This document shows, one piece after another, positions 10,985-21,469 of a stretch of DNA of 64,000 bases (position 1 is its first letter; every line of letters begins with the position of its first letter). The position numbers and the translations under genes are program-made. The notes beneath the pieces were generated by a model that was given only the letters and a program-made list of their open reading frames with translations, did not search any database and was not told the origin of the DNA. The DNA comes from Bathynomus jamesi (lineage: Eukaryota > Arthropoda > Malacostraca > Isopoda > Cirolanidae): the NCBI GenBank assembly GCA_023014485.1, contig JAJOZX010008794.1, positions 79,501 through 143,500 on the forward strand, in the 5' to 3' direction.

Positions 10985-11165
10985 ACGACTATGCCATAGT
11001 CGCGTGGTAGCATCGCTTCCGCTTACTTTAGATCAGCGAGGTTAAACAACGTTGAATCTACGGTAGATAATGTTGGGTGGGTGACAGTTCGTTCACATGA
11101 TGTTGCGTCTGTGTTCGGGTTCCACGCAAAACTGAAGGTTGTTATACAACACCAATATATTTTAT
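10985..11165 (+). repeat. 5S-rRNA-like sequence (5S-derived SINE or pseudogene)
   Basis: Between about 11031 and 11092 the sequence follows the internal promoter region of eukaryotic 5S rRNA: gatcagcgaggttaaacaac corresponds to the box A region, and ggtgggtgacagt to box C, at the expected spacing. The flanks diverge strongly from 5S rRNA, and the tail after about 11110 is unrelated and ends near an (ATT)n tract. This suits a SINE3-type retroposon or an old 5S retrocopy rather than a working 5S gene. Confidence 0.6.
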
Positions 11166-12060
11166 TATTATTATTATTATTATTATTTTAAATTTAATAT
11201 TTATGTAATTTAATAAAGTGGCTATTTCCTATGTTAATTTAATTATGCACAGAGAGAGAAATTTTTCTGAGTCAACTTCTTAGTAACCTATAAAGGTTAG
11301 TTGTTACTATGCCGCTCGTCATTTACCTATTAAGTCACAGAAAATGTCAAAATCATTGGTCGATTGACTACCTTTACATAAGAAAATTATCCGTAATTCT
11401 TTTGTGGTTAATTGGTAAATTTATTAGTTAAATGGAATTATATTATGAAACTAGACAAGTGAAAAAGATCACGAGCTGATGAAGAAAGTCATTCATTTTT
11501 TTATATCTGCCTATTGCATCTGACTAGTAACTAAAATTTACTGATATATCATCTGACTGCCTTACTTCGCAATGAAAGAGTGTATCTGACTACCCTCACA
11601 TATTTCACACGAGATATCTGAATATAGGTACCAATACAGTAATGGTGCACTGACTAGTAACTTAGATTTACTGACATATTATCTGACCACCTTGCTTGTT
11701 AAGAAGATAAAATGCATCTGACTACTTTTACGTAGTAAGATGTATAACTATTTTAGTTACCCTACTTTAATAAAAATATATAGTGCGCATGTAGTCAAAT
11801 AACAATTTAATGTACTTAGAATATGTAAAGTAATTTGTCAATTATTATGTTTGATATACTGTAATAATTTGGGCATTCCTTCGAAAAATTTTCAAATGAG
11901 TTTGCAACTTCAACGGTTTTTGTATGTATTAAAATAATTTGGTGATTCTGATTAAAAAAGTTAAATTGTTCATTAATGAGGATTAATGTGTAAATATGAT
12001 TTACTCTATTTTTTTATGCAGGAAGTAAGGGCCAAGGGCGAATGCCCACGAAAACGACCC
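11166..12060. repeat. AT-rich DNA with a diverged direct repeat of about 130 bp
   Basis: No gene is seen. tgactagtaactaaaatttactg at about 11521 recurs as tgactagtaacttagatttactg at about 11651, and the similarity continues through catctgact and cttacttcg/cttgcttgt. This shows an old two-copy tandem duplication. (ATT)n lies at 11164-11186. Confidence 0.5.
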
Positions 12061-12064
12061 TCCC

Positions 12065-14740
12065 TTATAGGAAGAAGATAGCCAAAATGAAGGTCCAAGG
12101 TTTACGAGATGCCTGGACACTAGGCCGGGTCGTTTTTGCTTGAAAATATTTTTGGGGGAAGTTTAATTTACCCTGTATTACGAAAGTTTGTGTACCTACA
12201 TAGTAAGTATCATGACAAAGTTTCAAGTTTTCACATAAATATTTTGAGGTTCCGCAATCACTTAAACTTTTGGTGATTTTTTCCGATACTCTGTATAGTA
12301 AACTACAGCTCTTTGCTGACTTGCCATGATAGTTTACAAGGCAAATCACCCAGAATTCACCACGAGGAGGTGGCCGTAGATCAAATTCCACACCATGCCC
12401 AGCCCAACCTCAGTTCCATTAGTTTTTACATGTAGTTTATTGACATTTGTATTCGCATTTTGACTCAAATGTAGGCATGTTTGATCTTGAAGCAATTCTT
12501 GCCTTTATAAAACCATCTCTATTTTCCTGGCCACAGACAGAAGCTGATGCTTCTGTTACAAGTTTGACATGTCTTTCCACAGCTTGTGAATGGCATGGGT
12601 ACTTTTTCAATAGAGGGTCTTTCATCACCCCTTACGATAAGCTCTAACTGGGTGTTTGTCAAGCTTTTTGTCAGAGGTGGTTCATGTCTTGGGTAGTCTC
12701 CAAATCGAATTAAATCTGTGTAGTCTCTTGCCAAGAAATTAATTTTAGGCCGTCTAAATTCTCTAATGCCCGAGGACACACTTTCCCTGGCTAAGAGAAT
12801 GCGCCGGAAAGCTAACTCTCTCATCACTTGCCTTTCATCAAATAACATCGAGACCAATAAAGTTTCTGGGTGAGCAAAATATGCCCCTCTTTCAATAACA
12901 GGATCAATGACTACCTTAAGCTCATCAGATAGGTATCTTGAACTAGATATCATAAACCAGAGGTGCCTTGGTCCCTGGTAATAGTAAGGATTTCGCTTTA
13001 TATTAAACCACGTTGGGGCATAAACGCGAACAATGAATTCGGTCAGAGTTTTCAAGTTTTCTGACGGATTTTTGGTCGCAACATAAAGTCTAACTATCCT
13101 GTTGGCTGTCGTAAGCCATCTGGCATGGTTCAAAGAACTTGGGTTGCGGTTTTCAAGGTTTTGGGAACATTGGCCTTCTATGACTGTATTACAAATTTCC
13201 ATGAGATGCGTTTGATCTTGGCTTAGATCGAGATCCCCCGGAATAGAAGGCATATTACTTGATTTAACTGCTTCAAACTTGACAACCGGCATCTTTTCGC
13301 ACGCAGTAAGACTTTTGCCAACATTTCCAGCAAGGGCTTTTGGTCCTTTGGTTTTACCATCCAAATAATTAACAAATGGCGGAGAGGTAGCTCATTGGTA
13401 TGCAGCAAACACACGAACCAATGAAAAGGAGTATTGTAGTGTACCTCTAGTTGCCTGATAACTCCATTATGTATGCTAGTGTTTACATTGGTTCCGTCAC
13501 ATCCAATGACCTTCAGATTGTCTACCTTAATATTGTTACTGTTAAGAAACTTTATCACTCCCTTAGAAATGTTAGTTGAATTTCCAGTCACAGGAGTGAA
13601 GTGCCCAAGATATTTTGATTCTGGTTCAGCTATAAGCGTGATGTGTTCCTCAGCAATTGTTGTACTGTAGTACCTCCCATCCTTACAGATATTTGCTTTA
13701 GTTAAGTCCTTTCTTCCATCAAAATACAATGTTTCTATACTTTCTTCACTTGATTTACTCAACTCCTCTCTGATCTTCTTTCTCTGCCGTCTCACCTTAT
13801 TCTTATCCACAACATTGTGGTAATCTTCAGAGGTAATGAGACCAAACTCTTCCAGAACAGCAGAGGCAACGGCTGCACCAGCTCTGTCTGATATTCCGAA
13901 TCGGTCACAAGTTTTGCTAATGAAGACAATTTGCGAGTGAGCTTATGTGCTTCACCTGATTTCTTTATACCTTCCTCAATGTGATCATCATCATCACGCT
14001 CTCTATCTGTATCTGTTGATGTGTCAGAATCAGGAATTGTATGAAAGTTATCCCAGTCCATTGGCTCTTCCCTGGAAGTGGATGGGTTATTGATATCACC
14101 ATCTTCAATGTTTTTAGAAAATCGTGCTCTCTCTTGTTCTTTACGCTCAGATCTTATTTGCAGTTTCTTCGTTGTCTGTAAATCAATACTGCCTATTGCC
14201 ATTTTTCGTGCACCTCTTTGGTCAATTAGGAAAGAACGTTCCATGGCAGGAACTTTTAGCTCTTTTTCACAAGTGCAAGAAAAGAGATCATGGCATTTGC
14301 AGGCAGCAATATCAAACAGCCTTTGATTTTTGGATTTGAACGCGGTCAGTTTAAATTCAAAATCTTTCCTTTTTCTACCAGTCTTCATCATATTTTTAAA
14401 TTTTTCATGACAATCCTTACTCTGGCTAATATTTGCTGTTCTGATATTGTTGGAATTGATGCACTTTTCCAGATCTCTTCTACCTTTGATGCAACTATTC
14501 TTGCCACATCATTAGCATTTGGCTCTTTTTTCCCCTCACAAGCTATAAGTAAGAGATATCTTGTTTGTAAATATTCTTTTAAAACGTCTTCATATAGGAG
14601 AAGTTGATTTGATTTCCACTGAGCTCAGCTTTCCCAAAAAGGGAAACAGCTGGACTCATGATTTTTTTCAACAGTTGCTTTCACTTTTACGGCCTCAGCC
14701 ACTTCGGATAATTTGGAAAAGTCACTCTGTTAGTGTAACA
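12065..14740 (-). pseudogene. Transposase-like gene, unclassified arthropod family (copy 1)
   Basis: Minus strand, read from about 14740 down in at least four frames. It has an N-terminal region with KVEEIWKSASIP. A cysteine pair motif, CKCHDLFSCTC, is followed by FLIDQRGARKMAI (about 14200-14320). An acidic linker comes next, then LYFDGRKD (about 13705-13730), EPESKYLGHFTP, VIGCDGTNVNT (about 13485-13515), CLLHTNELPLRHL, then HARWLTTANRIVRLYV (about 13080-13130), YFAHPETLL, and a C-terminus with HSQAVERHVKLVTEAS. The DG and CDGT aspartates look like an RNase-H-type DDE core, possibly hAT-like, but I cannot place the family. Frame breaks occur near 13250, 13800, 14395 and 12430. A homologue lies at 61300-63994. 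Confidence 0.7.
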
Positions 14741-14744
14741 ACGC

Positions 14745-15035
14745 GTATTTAACTATTCGAATAATCAATTCTGAAAAGAAAAATTGTATATATAAATTAT
14801 ATATATTCTGGACGAAACACAGTCAAGAAAAAACTTAATAGCGACAAGAATACAAAAAATACAAGAAAATCTTAATAAAAAATCATAATTGCCAAATAAT
14901 TAATAAAGTTTACGTATTTAAATAAAGTTTTAAAAGTTTTAAAGTTTTTTGTAATGTTTTACGTTTTACTTGCAATCTTCAGAGGACTTGCGGAACATCT
15001 AAAACTTGATCAATTTAGTTTTTTTAATCATTGTT
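14745..15035. other. AT-rich spacer, nothing recognised
   Basis: Non-coding AT-rich sequence between two minus-strand element remnants. No terminal repeat could be identified. Confidence 0.3.
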
Positions 15036-15039
15036 GAAC

Positions 15040-16075
15040 ATTTATAGTGCATCTACAAATTTCTTGGACACAGGCATGTGGAAATTCACAAATTTAATAT
15101 TTCGACCCAGCCTACTGGGCACTCTGCGTTTGAAAGAGAGGAGGTAATAGACAGGGGAAAAGATGGATTGAGGAAGATTGTTCCAGAGTTGACCGACTGA
15201 GTAGCTGAAAGATTGAAAGAGAGAGAGAGATTGAAGACAGTCAGTAAGAGATGGGAAGCCTTTGAGTTCACCAGATTTCACAAGTAGAGCTGTGTGGGTT
15301 TCAGCCACGCCACACATGAGAAGCGTACTCCATAAAGGGGCGGACAACACTCCTGAACAAAGACAGCAACTGAGTAGAGGGGTAGAAACTGCGGAACCGG
15401 TACATCACACCGAACCTCTTAGAAGCTGTTTTACAAAGAGAGTATATGTGACCTTTCCATGAAAGATCACGAGAAAAGGAAACGCCAAGAATGTCAAGAG
15501 AAGAGAAAGGATCAAGTTGTGTATTGTTGAAGGTAAGGGGATAGTCATGTGGAAAATTGTGACGAGTAGAAAGATGAAGAAAACGCGCGAACATTGAATG
15601 ACTGTTGAGAGGGACGCTTTGTGAAGTGGGTGGAGAAGTGAAGAGTGGAATCATCGGCATAGGACTGAATAGGACAGGAAGTGCGACTTAACAGACCAGT
15701 GATAAATAAAAAGAAAAGGGTGGGTGGCAGGACAGTGCCCTGAGGAACACCACTATTAGTAGCTTTACGAGAAGAACAGTGGCTATCTACATCCGCCGCT
15801 ATAGATCGGCTAGATCAGAGATGAAGATACAGATAGAAGGATAGAAACCGAAGGAGGGCAGTTCGGAAATTAAAAAATTGTGCCAGACTCTATCAAAAGC
15901 TTTTGATATGTCTAGCGCAATAGCAAAGGTTTCGCCGAAATCACGAAAGGAAGATGACCAAGAGTCAAAGGGATATGCAAGAAGAACCTATATTACGGAA
16001 CCCATACTGACGATCTGAAAGAAGATTATGAAAAGTGACGTGTTTAAGAATCTTCCTATTAATGAAGAATTTTTT
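15040..16075 (-). pseudogene. 5'-truncated non-LTR retrotransposon (reverse transcriptase part)
   Basis: Minus strand from 16075: HNLLSDRQYGFR, then RVWHNFLISELPSFGFYPS, then GVPQGTVLPPTLFFLFITGL and SYADDS (about 15650-15760, the catalytic YADD). After these come LDILGVSFSRDLSWKGHI and SLFRSVVRPFMEYASHVW (15301-15480), and finally the C-terminal region with GQLWNNLPQSIF (about 15150-15200). The order is that of jockey/CR1-type LINE RT proteins. Endonuclease and N-terminal parts are missing, several frameshifts are present, and the copy is dead. Confidence 0.85.
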
Positions 16076-16079
16076 ACTT

Positions 16080-17105
16080 TCAGAATTCGTCCTCCTGGCT
16101 TTTCCATTCTGAATTTTTCGCCCTGAATCCTCCTTCCTAAAAATATTTTCTTGACCTTTTCAACTGAATTTCCCCTTCTGAATTCTCCCTACAGAGATTT
16201 TCCTACTGACTTTCCTTTCCTGACTGGTCCCGTCTAAAATCTATGCCACCCTTTCCCTTTTGAATTTTTCATCTTGAATCCTCCCTCCTCACTTCTCCGA
16301 ATGACCTTTTTCTCTTCACGTTTTCCTCTTTCCTGGCATTTTCCTCTTGAATCCTCCTTTCTGACTATTCCGTTGTGAAATCCCCCTCCTGAATTTTCCC
16401 TTCTAAATCCGCCTTTCTGATTATTTACTCCTGAGATTTTCCTTCTGGTATTGGTCTTATTTTTCACTTTTAAGTGCTCCCTCCTGACAATTCGCTGATG
16501 AAATTTCCTCCTGAATCCACCCTCCTGACTTTTCCTCCTTTAATTTTCTTCCTTAATTTTCCAGTCTGATTTTTCCCTCCCGACGTTTTCTTCTTGACTC
16601 ATCCCTTCTGGATTATCCCTCCATTTTTCTGCTTGAATTTTCCATTCAGAAGTTTTCATCATGACTTTTTATTCCTGACGTTTACCTTCTGAATCCTTAT
16701 TCCTAACTATTTGCTCCTCAATATTTGCTTCACAAAAATTGCTGGTGACTGTTGCTCCTGACTTCATTCTGAATGTTCACTACTGACTTTTTCTCCAGAC
16801 GTTTCCTTTCAGAATTCTACCGCTTGACTTTTCCCTTCTGAATTCGAACTCCCGAAGTTTCCCTTTTGAATTTGAACGCGTGACTTTTTTCTTCTGAATT
16901 CTGCATCCTGATTTTTTTCATTCTGAATTTTTTCTCCAGACTCCTCTTTACTAACTATATCTACTTGAACTTTCCTCCTGAATTTTCCCTTCTCAGCTCT
17001 CCCTCCTGAGTTTTTCCTATTGACATTTCCTTCCTGTCTGATACCGTCTAAAATCTTGATGCAGTCCTTTCCCTTCTGAATTTCTCCTCTTGAAACCTCC
17101 CTCCT
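16080..17105. repeat. Degenerate CT-rich minisatellite, about 1 kb
   Basis: On the plus strand a short degenerate unit of roughly 12-15 bases, built around ttctgaattttcc, ctcctgactttt and cccttctga, repeats for about 1,000 bases with many variants. Open frames on the minus strand here (K/E/G-rich, for example at 16234-16467 and 16809-17108) result from the purine-rich repeat and are not genes. Confidence 0.75.
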
Positions 17106-17289
17106 CATAAGGTCATTGGAAGATAAATCACTGAGAAATAAGATGAACTCAACAATATATCAAAAGCATCTGTGAGACTTACTTTGTAACATAAACGTAA
17201 GCTTAGAACCTTCATTTTTATTACTATTCGTTTCTTAGAAAGTCAGCTACAGAAGTGATGTTCATGTCACGTTCAAGAAATTAACAGCT

Positions 17290-17757
17290 CTGTAAGGACA
17301 AAACATTTATTTCTCAAAGGGGCGATTAAAAAGTTTTAAACTTATCAGATTATATTCCAAACAAATTCAAAAGGTCGGTTATTGAAAAATGTTTAAATTT
17401 TGGCCTAAATAAAAAGTGCAACTTCATAAACAAACAAATCGAAATTGAAAACATTTATAATGAATTAAAAAAATTAACAAAAAAGTGCGAAATAACTAAT
17501 GAAAATCATGAAATTCTTAAAACCAAACTGAAATGCTTCTAAACCTCTCTACCTAAAGGTACATCTGAAGATTCTCTAAGTAAAGAAGAAACCGAAGCAG
17601 TCAAGCTTAAGAATGAATGATAATACAGATAGTCAAAGAACTGACAAAAGTGGAGGTATACTGTACTAATAATGTAAAACTGATTGTAGTGAAAAATTAT
17701 AAAATATTATTAATGATGGGTCTAAGTTTAAAACTTATAATGTAAAACAAACCGATA
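17290..17757 (+). pseudogene. PLE4, N-terminal region
   Basis: A plus-strand frame reads FGLNKKC..INKQIEIENIYNEL, with further charged coiled-coil-like sequence. It resembles the region ahead of the reverse transcriptase in Neptune-type PLE proteins. It breaks off at a TA-flanked element (17760-18589), and the same protein resumes at about 18690. The remaining parts are at 18592-19185 and 25129-25900. Confidence 0.55.
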
Positions 17758-17817
17758 TACAGGGTGTCTCAAACGTCCCTGTGTACCTACAGTATTTAGA
17801 GATTATATATATATATA

Positions 17818-18228
17818 TGATACACACAGACAGTGCATGGAACAAGGAACTCTTCTGGGCTAATTAAATCCACTATAGTCCGAATAAGTAATGGTAAATG
17901 ACAAATACCATAGTTTTTCTTTTTCATGATGTTAGCCCGACGTGGGCAACGGGTCACTCGCAAAGAGGTCCCATAAATATAGCTTCCCTCACCAGCTATC
18001 TGCAAAGCAGACAGGATCCAGCTTTGGATCCTGTCTGCTTTGCAGATAGCTGGTGAGGGAAGCTATATTTATGGGACCTCTTTGCGAGTGACCCGTTGCC
18101 CACGTCGGGCTAGCATCATGAAAAGAAAAACTATGGTATTTGTCATTTTACCATTACTTATTCGGACTATAGTGGATTTAATTATCCTAGAAGAGTTCTT
18201 TGTTCCATGCACTGTCTGTGTGTATCAT
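17818..18228. repeat. Near-perfect palindrome with 205-bp arms
   Basis: The arms 17818-18022 and 18024-18228 are reverse complements with only scattered mismatches and almost no spacer. The centre is the tight gcaggatcc-type hairpin around 18020. Both arms are bounded by (TA)-rich DNA. The equal reading frames seen on opposite strands here are a by-product of the symmetry. Such a DNA fold-back would extrude readily and be hard to assemble. Confidence 0.85.
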
Positions 18229-18264
18229 AAAAAAACTCAGGGGACCATTCTCAGTTCATTCCAT

Positions 18265-18306
<42 letters not shown>

Positions 18307-18308
<2 letters not shown>

Positions 18309-18486
18309 AACGTAAAGAACGACGCTTGTATAGAAGAACGTTCCGCGCAAGATGAGGAGGGAGAACGAACAAATGAAAAAATGAGGTAACCACCCGGGAA
18401 TCGAACCCGGGATCTTCCGATTTTCATTTGTTCGTTCCCTCCTCATCTTGCGCGGAACGTTCTTCTATACAAGCGTCGTTCTTTAC
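18307..18486. repeat. Inverted SINE dimer with tRNA-like loop
   Basis: The arms (about 18307-18378 and 18421-18486) are reverse complements containing gaacgaacaaatgaaaa and cgttcttctatacaagcg. The loop at 18385-18417 contains ggaatcgaacccgggat, the antisense of a tRNA B box. Arm sequence matches the body of the SINE at 7815-8053. The structure is thus an inverted dimer, one unit keeping its tRNA-like head. Confidence 0.75.
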
Positions 18487-18519
18487 ATTAATTATACTGT
18501 GTGTTGTTTGCAGTTAAAA

Positions 18520-18556
<37 letters not shown>

Positions 18557-18591
18557 GTGTAGGTGCACACGAATTTTTGAGACACCCTCTA

Positions 18592-19185
18592 TATAAAAAA
18601 TCTTAGACAAATTAGCTAACAACATAGAAAATTAACACATTAAAAATAAAACCAGAAGAATTGGATACTATAATGATGGACAGTTATACGGGTTACTGAA
18701 AATTTATAATTATTAAACATATAATTCTCCCTTTCGACCAATCATTAGCATGACGGGTACTCTAAAGCTTAATATAGTCCTATTCTTGAATAATATCATA
18801 CGACAATACTTGAATGAAAAACATATCGTAAAGTCGACAGATGAATTCTTGATCAAAATAAAAATCATAAATAGATAATCAAGAGTGCTTACTGTCTCTG
18901 GACACTGAAAGCCTATTTACTAATGTATTAATTAATAAAACTATTGAAATTATCCTAAAAATGTCAATGAAAATTAAAATATTTCCCCAACCACAATCTA
19001 GAAGTCGATAATTAAACAATGACTAATTATCTGCATCACTAAACACCTTCTAAATTTAACAACAATGTTTATAAACAGATGGAGTCTCATTGGGTTCACT
19101 CTTTGGACCAACTTTTGCCGATTTCTACATGTCTATAATTGAAGACACTATAATACAGTAAAACCATAGTTTTAACCTCATTATT
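18592..19185 (+). pseudogene. PLE4, reverse transcriptase first half
   Basis: The plus strand reads SPFRPIISMTGTLKLNIV (about 18725-18785), SLDTESLFTNVLINKTIEI (about 18893-18950) and GVSLGSLFGPTFADFYMS (about 19082-19135). These are the RT motifs up to the one just before the catalytic YVDD. Coding stops at a (TA)n tract at 19188. The YVDD and the remaining domains begin 5.9 kb later, at about 25146. Several stops mark it as dead. Confidence 0.75.
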
Positions 19186-20327
19186 TATATATATATATAT
19201 ATATATATGTTAACCTCTCCGTCTATGGCCTCGGTTGGTTCGAAGTTGACAGGGGTTCTGTTAGGTGGCAGCAACGGATTTGTCACTCTGGAGTAGCTGG
19301 TACGCTATAGGGAATCGCAGTAGTTTCTTCTATACTACTCTCTGATTTCTTCTTGCAGTGGATCGGAGGATTCTTTGAGGCTGACTAAATTCTCTGAAGG
19401 TTCCCCGATGCTTCTTATAACGTATCGGGAAATTATTTTTTTCTATTTAAGACTAAGTTCTCTGAAGAGAGCAAGGCTCGAAGGAGAAGACAAAGATATT
19501 TCTTATTATATTTTACTGCTAAAATGTTACAGGTAATGCTCAGTCTCTAAGTCAGATCAGTAAAAATCAGAATGAATATTGGAGAAATTTTATATTTTAT
19601 GCTGAATTTTTTACTGACATCATTATTATTTAATGCTGATCTGTTTTTGTTTTTTATTCTCAATAGGCTGATTTACTTTGCAAAACATTTAAAGACAAAA
19701 CAAATTTTTGCTGTAGCAATGTCTAGACTGCTAAGCAAGAGGAAGCCATATTTTTATTTTAAACTACATATTGACAGATCTGATATTATCATGATCTGCG
19801 AGTTAACTAAAAATGGAAATTGAAATATGCCTTCCATCACGAATTACAATCGACCATGCACACGAGCAAAAATTAAATGCTTTAGATTCAAAACGTTAAG
19901 CAGGACATGACTTCATCTTTTACAACGAAGAGAGAATACATATAAGAAATGAACATTGCAGAATTTAACAAGATTACTAAATCTAAAAAATTATTAAGTA
20001 GTGTGCAAAGAAATAATTCACCAATTATAAAATAGAAAGTAAATAAAAAATGTATCCATATTTGTATCAGCGTTATGCGATTTTGGAATTTATACTAAAT
20101 GATTAAGTAGTTTAAAAAGGAATAATTCACCAATTATAAAATAGAAAGCAAATAAAAAATTTATCCACACTCGTGTCAGCGTTATACGATTCTGGACTTT
20201 ATATGTCAAAATGAATATCAGTATGAATAAGAAGGTGAGGGTTACATAAATATACGAAGTATACGAATGATAAGAATTATATGAATGAATATAAGAATTA
20301 TATGAATGTAGGAATTATTCATGTTCA

Positions 20328-20330
<3 letters not shown>
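19186..20330. other. Left part of the block nested in PLE4, no gene recognised
   Basis: It starts with (TA)n at about 19188-19208. An unassigned stretch follows, with G+C-richer DNA at 19210-19450 and AT-rich sequence after that. At 19990-20060 and 20110-20180 two copies of a segment with attcaccaattataaaatag and cgttat(g/a)cgatt form a direct repeat of about 120-bp period. Open frames here are short and have no recognisable motifs. Confidence 0.45.
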
Positions 20331-20424
<94 letters not shown>

Positions 20425-20436
20425 GTATACATGTAC

Positions 20437-20467
<31 letters not shown>

Positions 20468-20470
20468 CTG
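20331..20470. repeat. (CA)n-(TA)n compound microsatellite
   Basis: (CA)n runs from about 20331 to 20360 and passes directly into (TA)n with interspersed TG and CA steps to about 20466. Tyr/Ile-rich open frames on both strands here are repeat artefacts. Confidence 0.95.
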
Positions 20471-20639
20471 TATTTTCCATATATACTTTATCTGCATGAA
20501 TTGGGATGATAGGAAAATATCTCTTGTCTCGAAAGCGAAAAAACGTGGGAATCAAATTTCTGTGTGATGCATGTACAGTGTACACAGACTGTAAACTCCT
20601 TCGCGGTATTTGAAGAAATGGAGAAAGCAAACTCCAGTG

Positions 20640-21228
20640 TTACAAAAAAGATGAAATAATCGGGAAACAAGAGTCCGGAAATGTTCCAATGAAAATTCGG
20701 GTAGATGAGAGAGAGGAGGAAATAACGAATAACAATATAATAACGAATAACAATATAAACAATATAATACGGAATGAAGGCATAGATGAAAGAAAAGAGA
20801 TAAGTAAAAGTTGCGAGGTAGTAAAACTGTTCAACGAGCGAAATGATGAAAAGATAATAACTAAAAACGTAGGAAATAAACAGCCAAAGAAAAATAATGA
20901 TAATACCAAAATTAAGAACTTTGAAAATAATAAGATAACAAGAAGTAGAAGCGTAGAAAATACTGTATGTAAATACTCCGCAAAAGGGAACTGCAGATAT
21001 CGGGATGGGCAATGCATCTACGCAGATCCCACATTATGTAATACACATTACACAAGTGGATATTGCAAATTTGAAAAGGAATGCAGGTTCCACCATTTTA
21101 CTCTCTGCAACACCTATGCAAGATATGGGAGGTGCAAATACGGTAAAAAATGCCGTTGCCACCACCCTCAAAGGAACGCAACGGGTGAACAGGAAAAACG
21201 AACATCAAAGAAGGGTATCAATTTTTAG
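20640..21228 (+). CDS. LINE ORF1 with three CCCH-type zinc fingers
   Basis: An ORF of about 180 codons directly upstream of a LINE endonuclease/RT. The N-terminal two thirds is Asn/Lys/Glu-rich and low in complexity. The C-terminal part (about 20965-21175) has a regular Cys/His pattern in three units, beginning CKYSAKGNCRY, CNTHYTSGYCKF and CNTYARYGRCKYGKKC, the last two ending in H. CCCH fingers bind RNA in other proteins, so a role in packaging the element RNA is a reasonable inference. ATG at 20689 is the first usable start. Most LINE ORF1 proteins carry CCHC knuckles or RRMs, so this variant is notable. Confidence 0.7.
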
Positions 21229-21469
21229 ACGTAGCCAACACAATTCAGCTGCTAAATGCTATCCAGCAATAAAAGTCAGCTGACAAATATAGGAATCCGA
21301 GAGCCCGGACAGAAGGCACGCACAAAGACACTTCATGCGTTATCGGGACAACGGGTACGACAAAGATAAAAAGAGGCAAATTCTCGAAGGACCACAAGGT
21401 AACGAAACTGGCACCACCATTGGAAAACGAATCGGAAACCACCTGTATGCGAAAACGAAAGAGAAAAAA

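Larger units (their letters stand above)
17760..18589. mobile_element. TA-flanked non-autonomous DNA transposon (Tc1/mariner-type ends)
   Basis: The left end, cagggtgtctcaaacgtcc, and the reversed right end, gagggtgtctcaaaaattcg, form imperfect inverted termini. The similarity continues in tgtgtacctac and gtgcacctacac. TA lies directly outside both ends, as expected for Tc1/mariner-type insertion. There is no transposase inside. Instead it carries two large palindromes (17818-18228 and 18307-18486) and (TA)n tracts. It is inserted in PLE4. Confidence 0.7.

Noticed and set aside
16234..17108. Lys/Glu/Gly-rich open frames on the minus strand
   Set aside because: Produced by the purine-rich strand of a degenerate minisatellite. 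No start context, homology or codon bias.
17796..18315. Two opposite-strand frames starting with the same peptide (MQIAGEGSYIYGTSLRVTRC)
   Set aside because: Mirror images caused by the palindrome. No independent evidence of coding.
20281..20630. Several open frames rich in Tyr, Ile, His or Val on both strands
   Set aside because: They are translations of (CA)n/(TA)n microsatellite. The same applies to frames at 2895-3125, 7715-8093, 24713-24901, 29318-29506 and 55470-55750.
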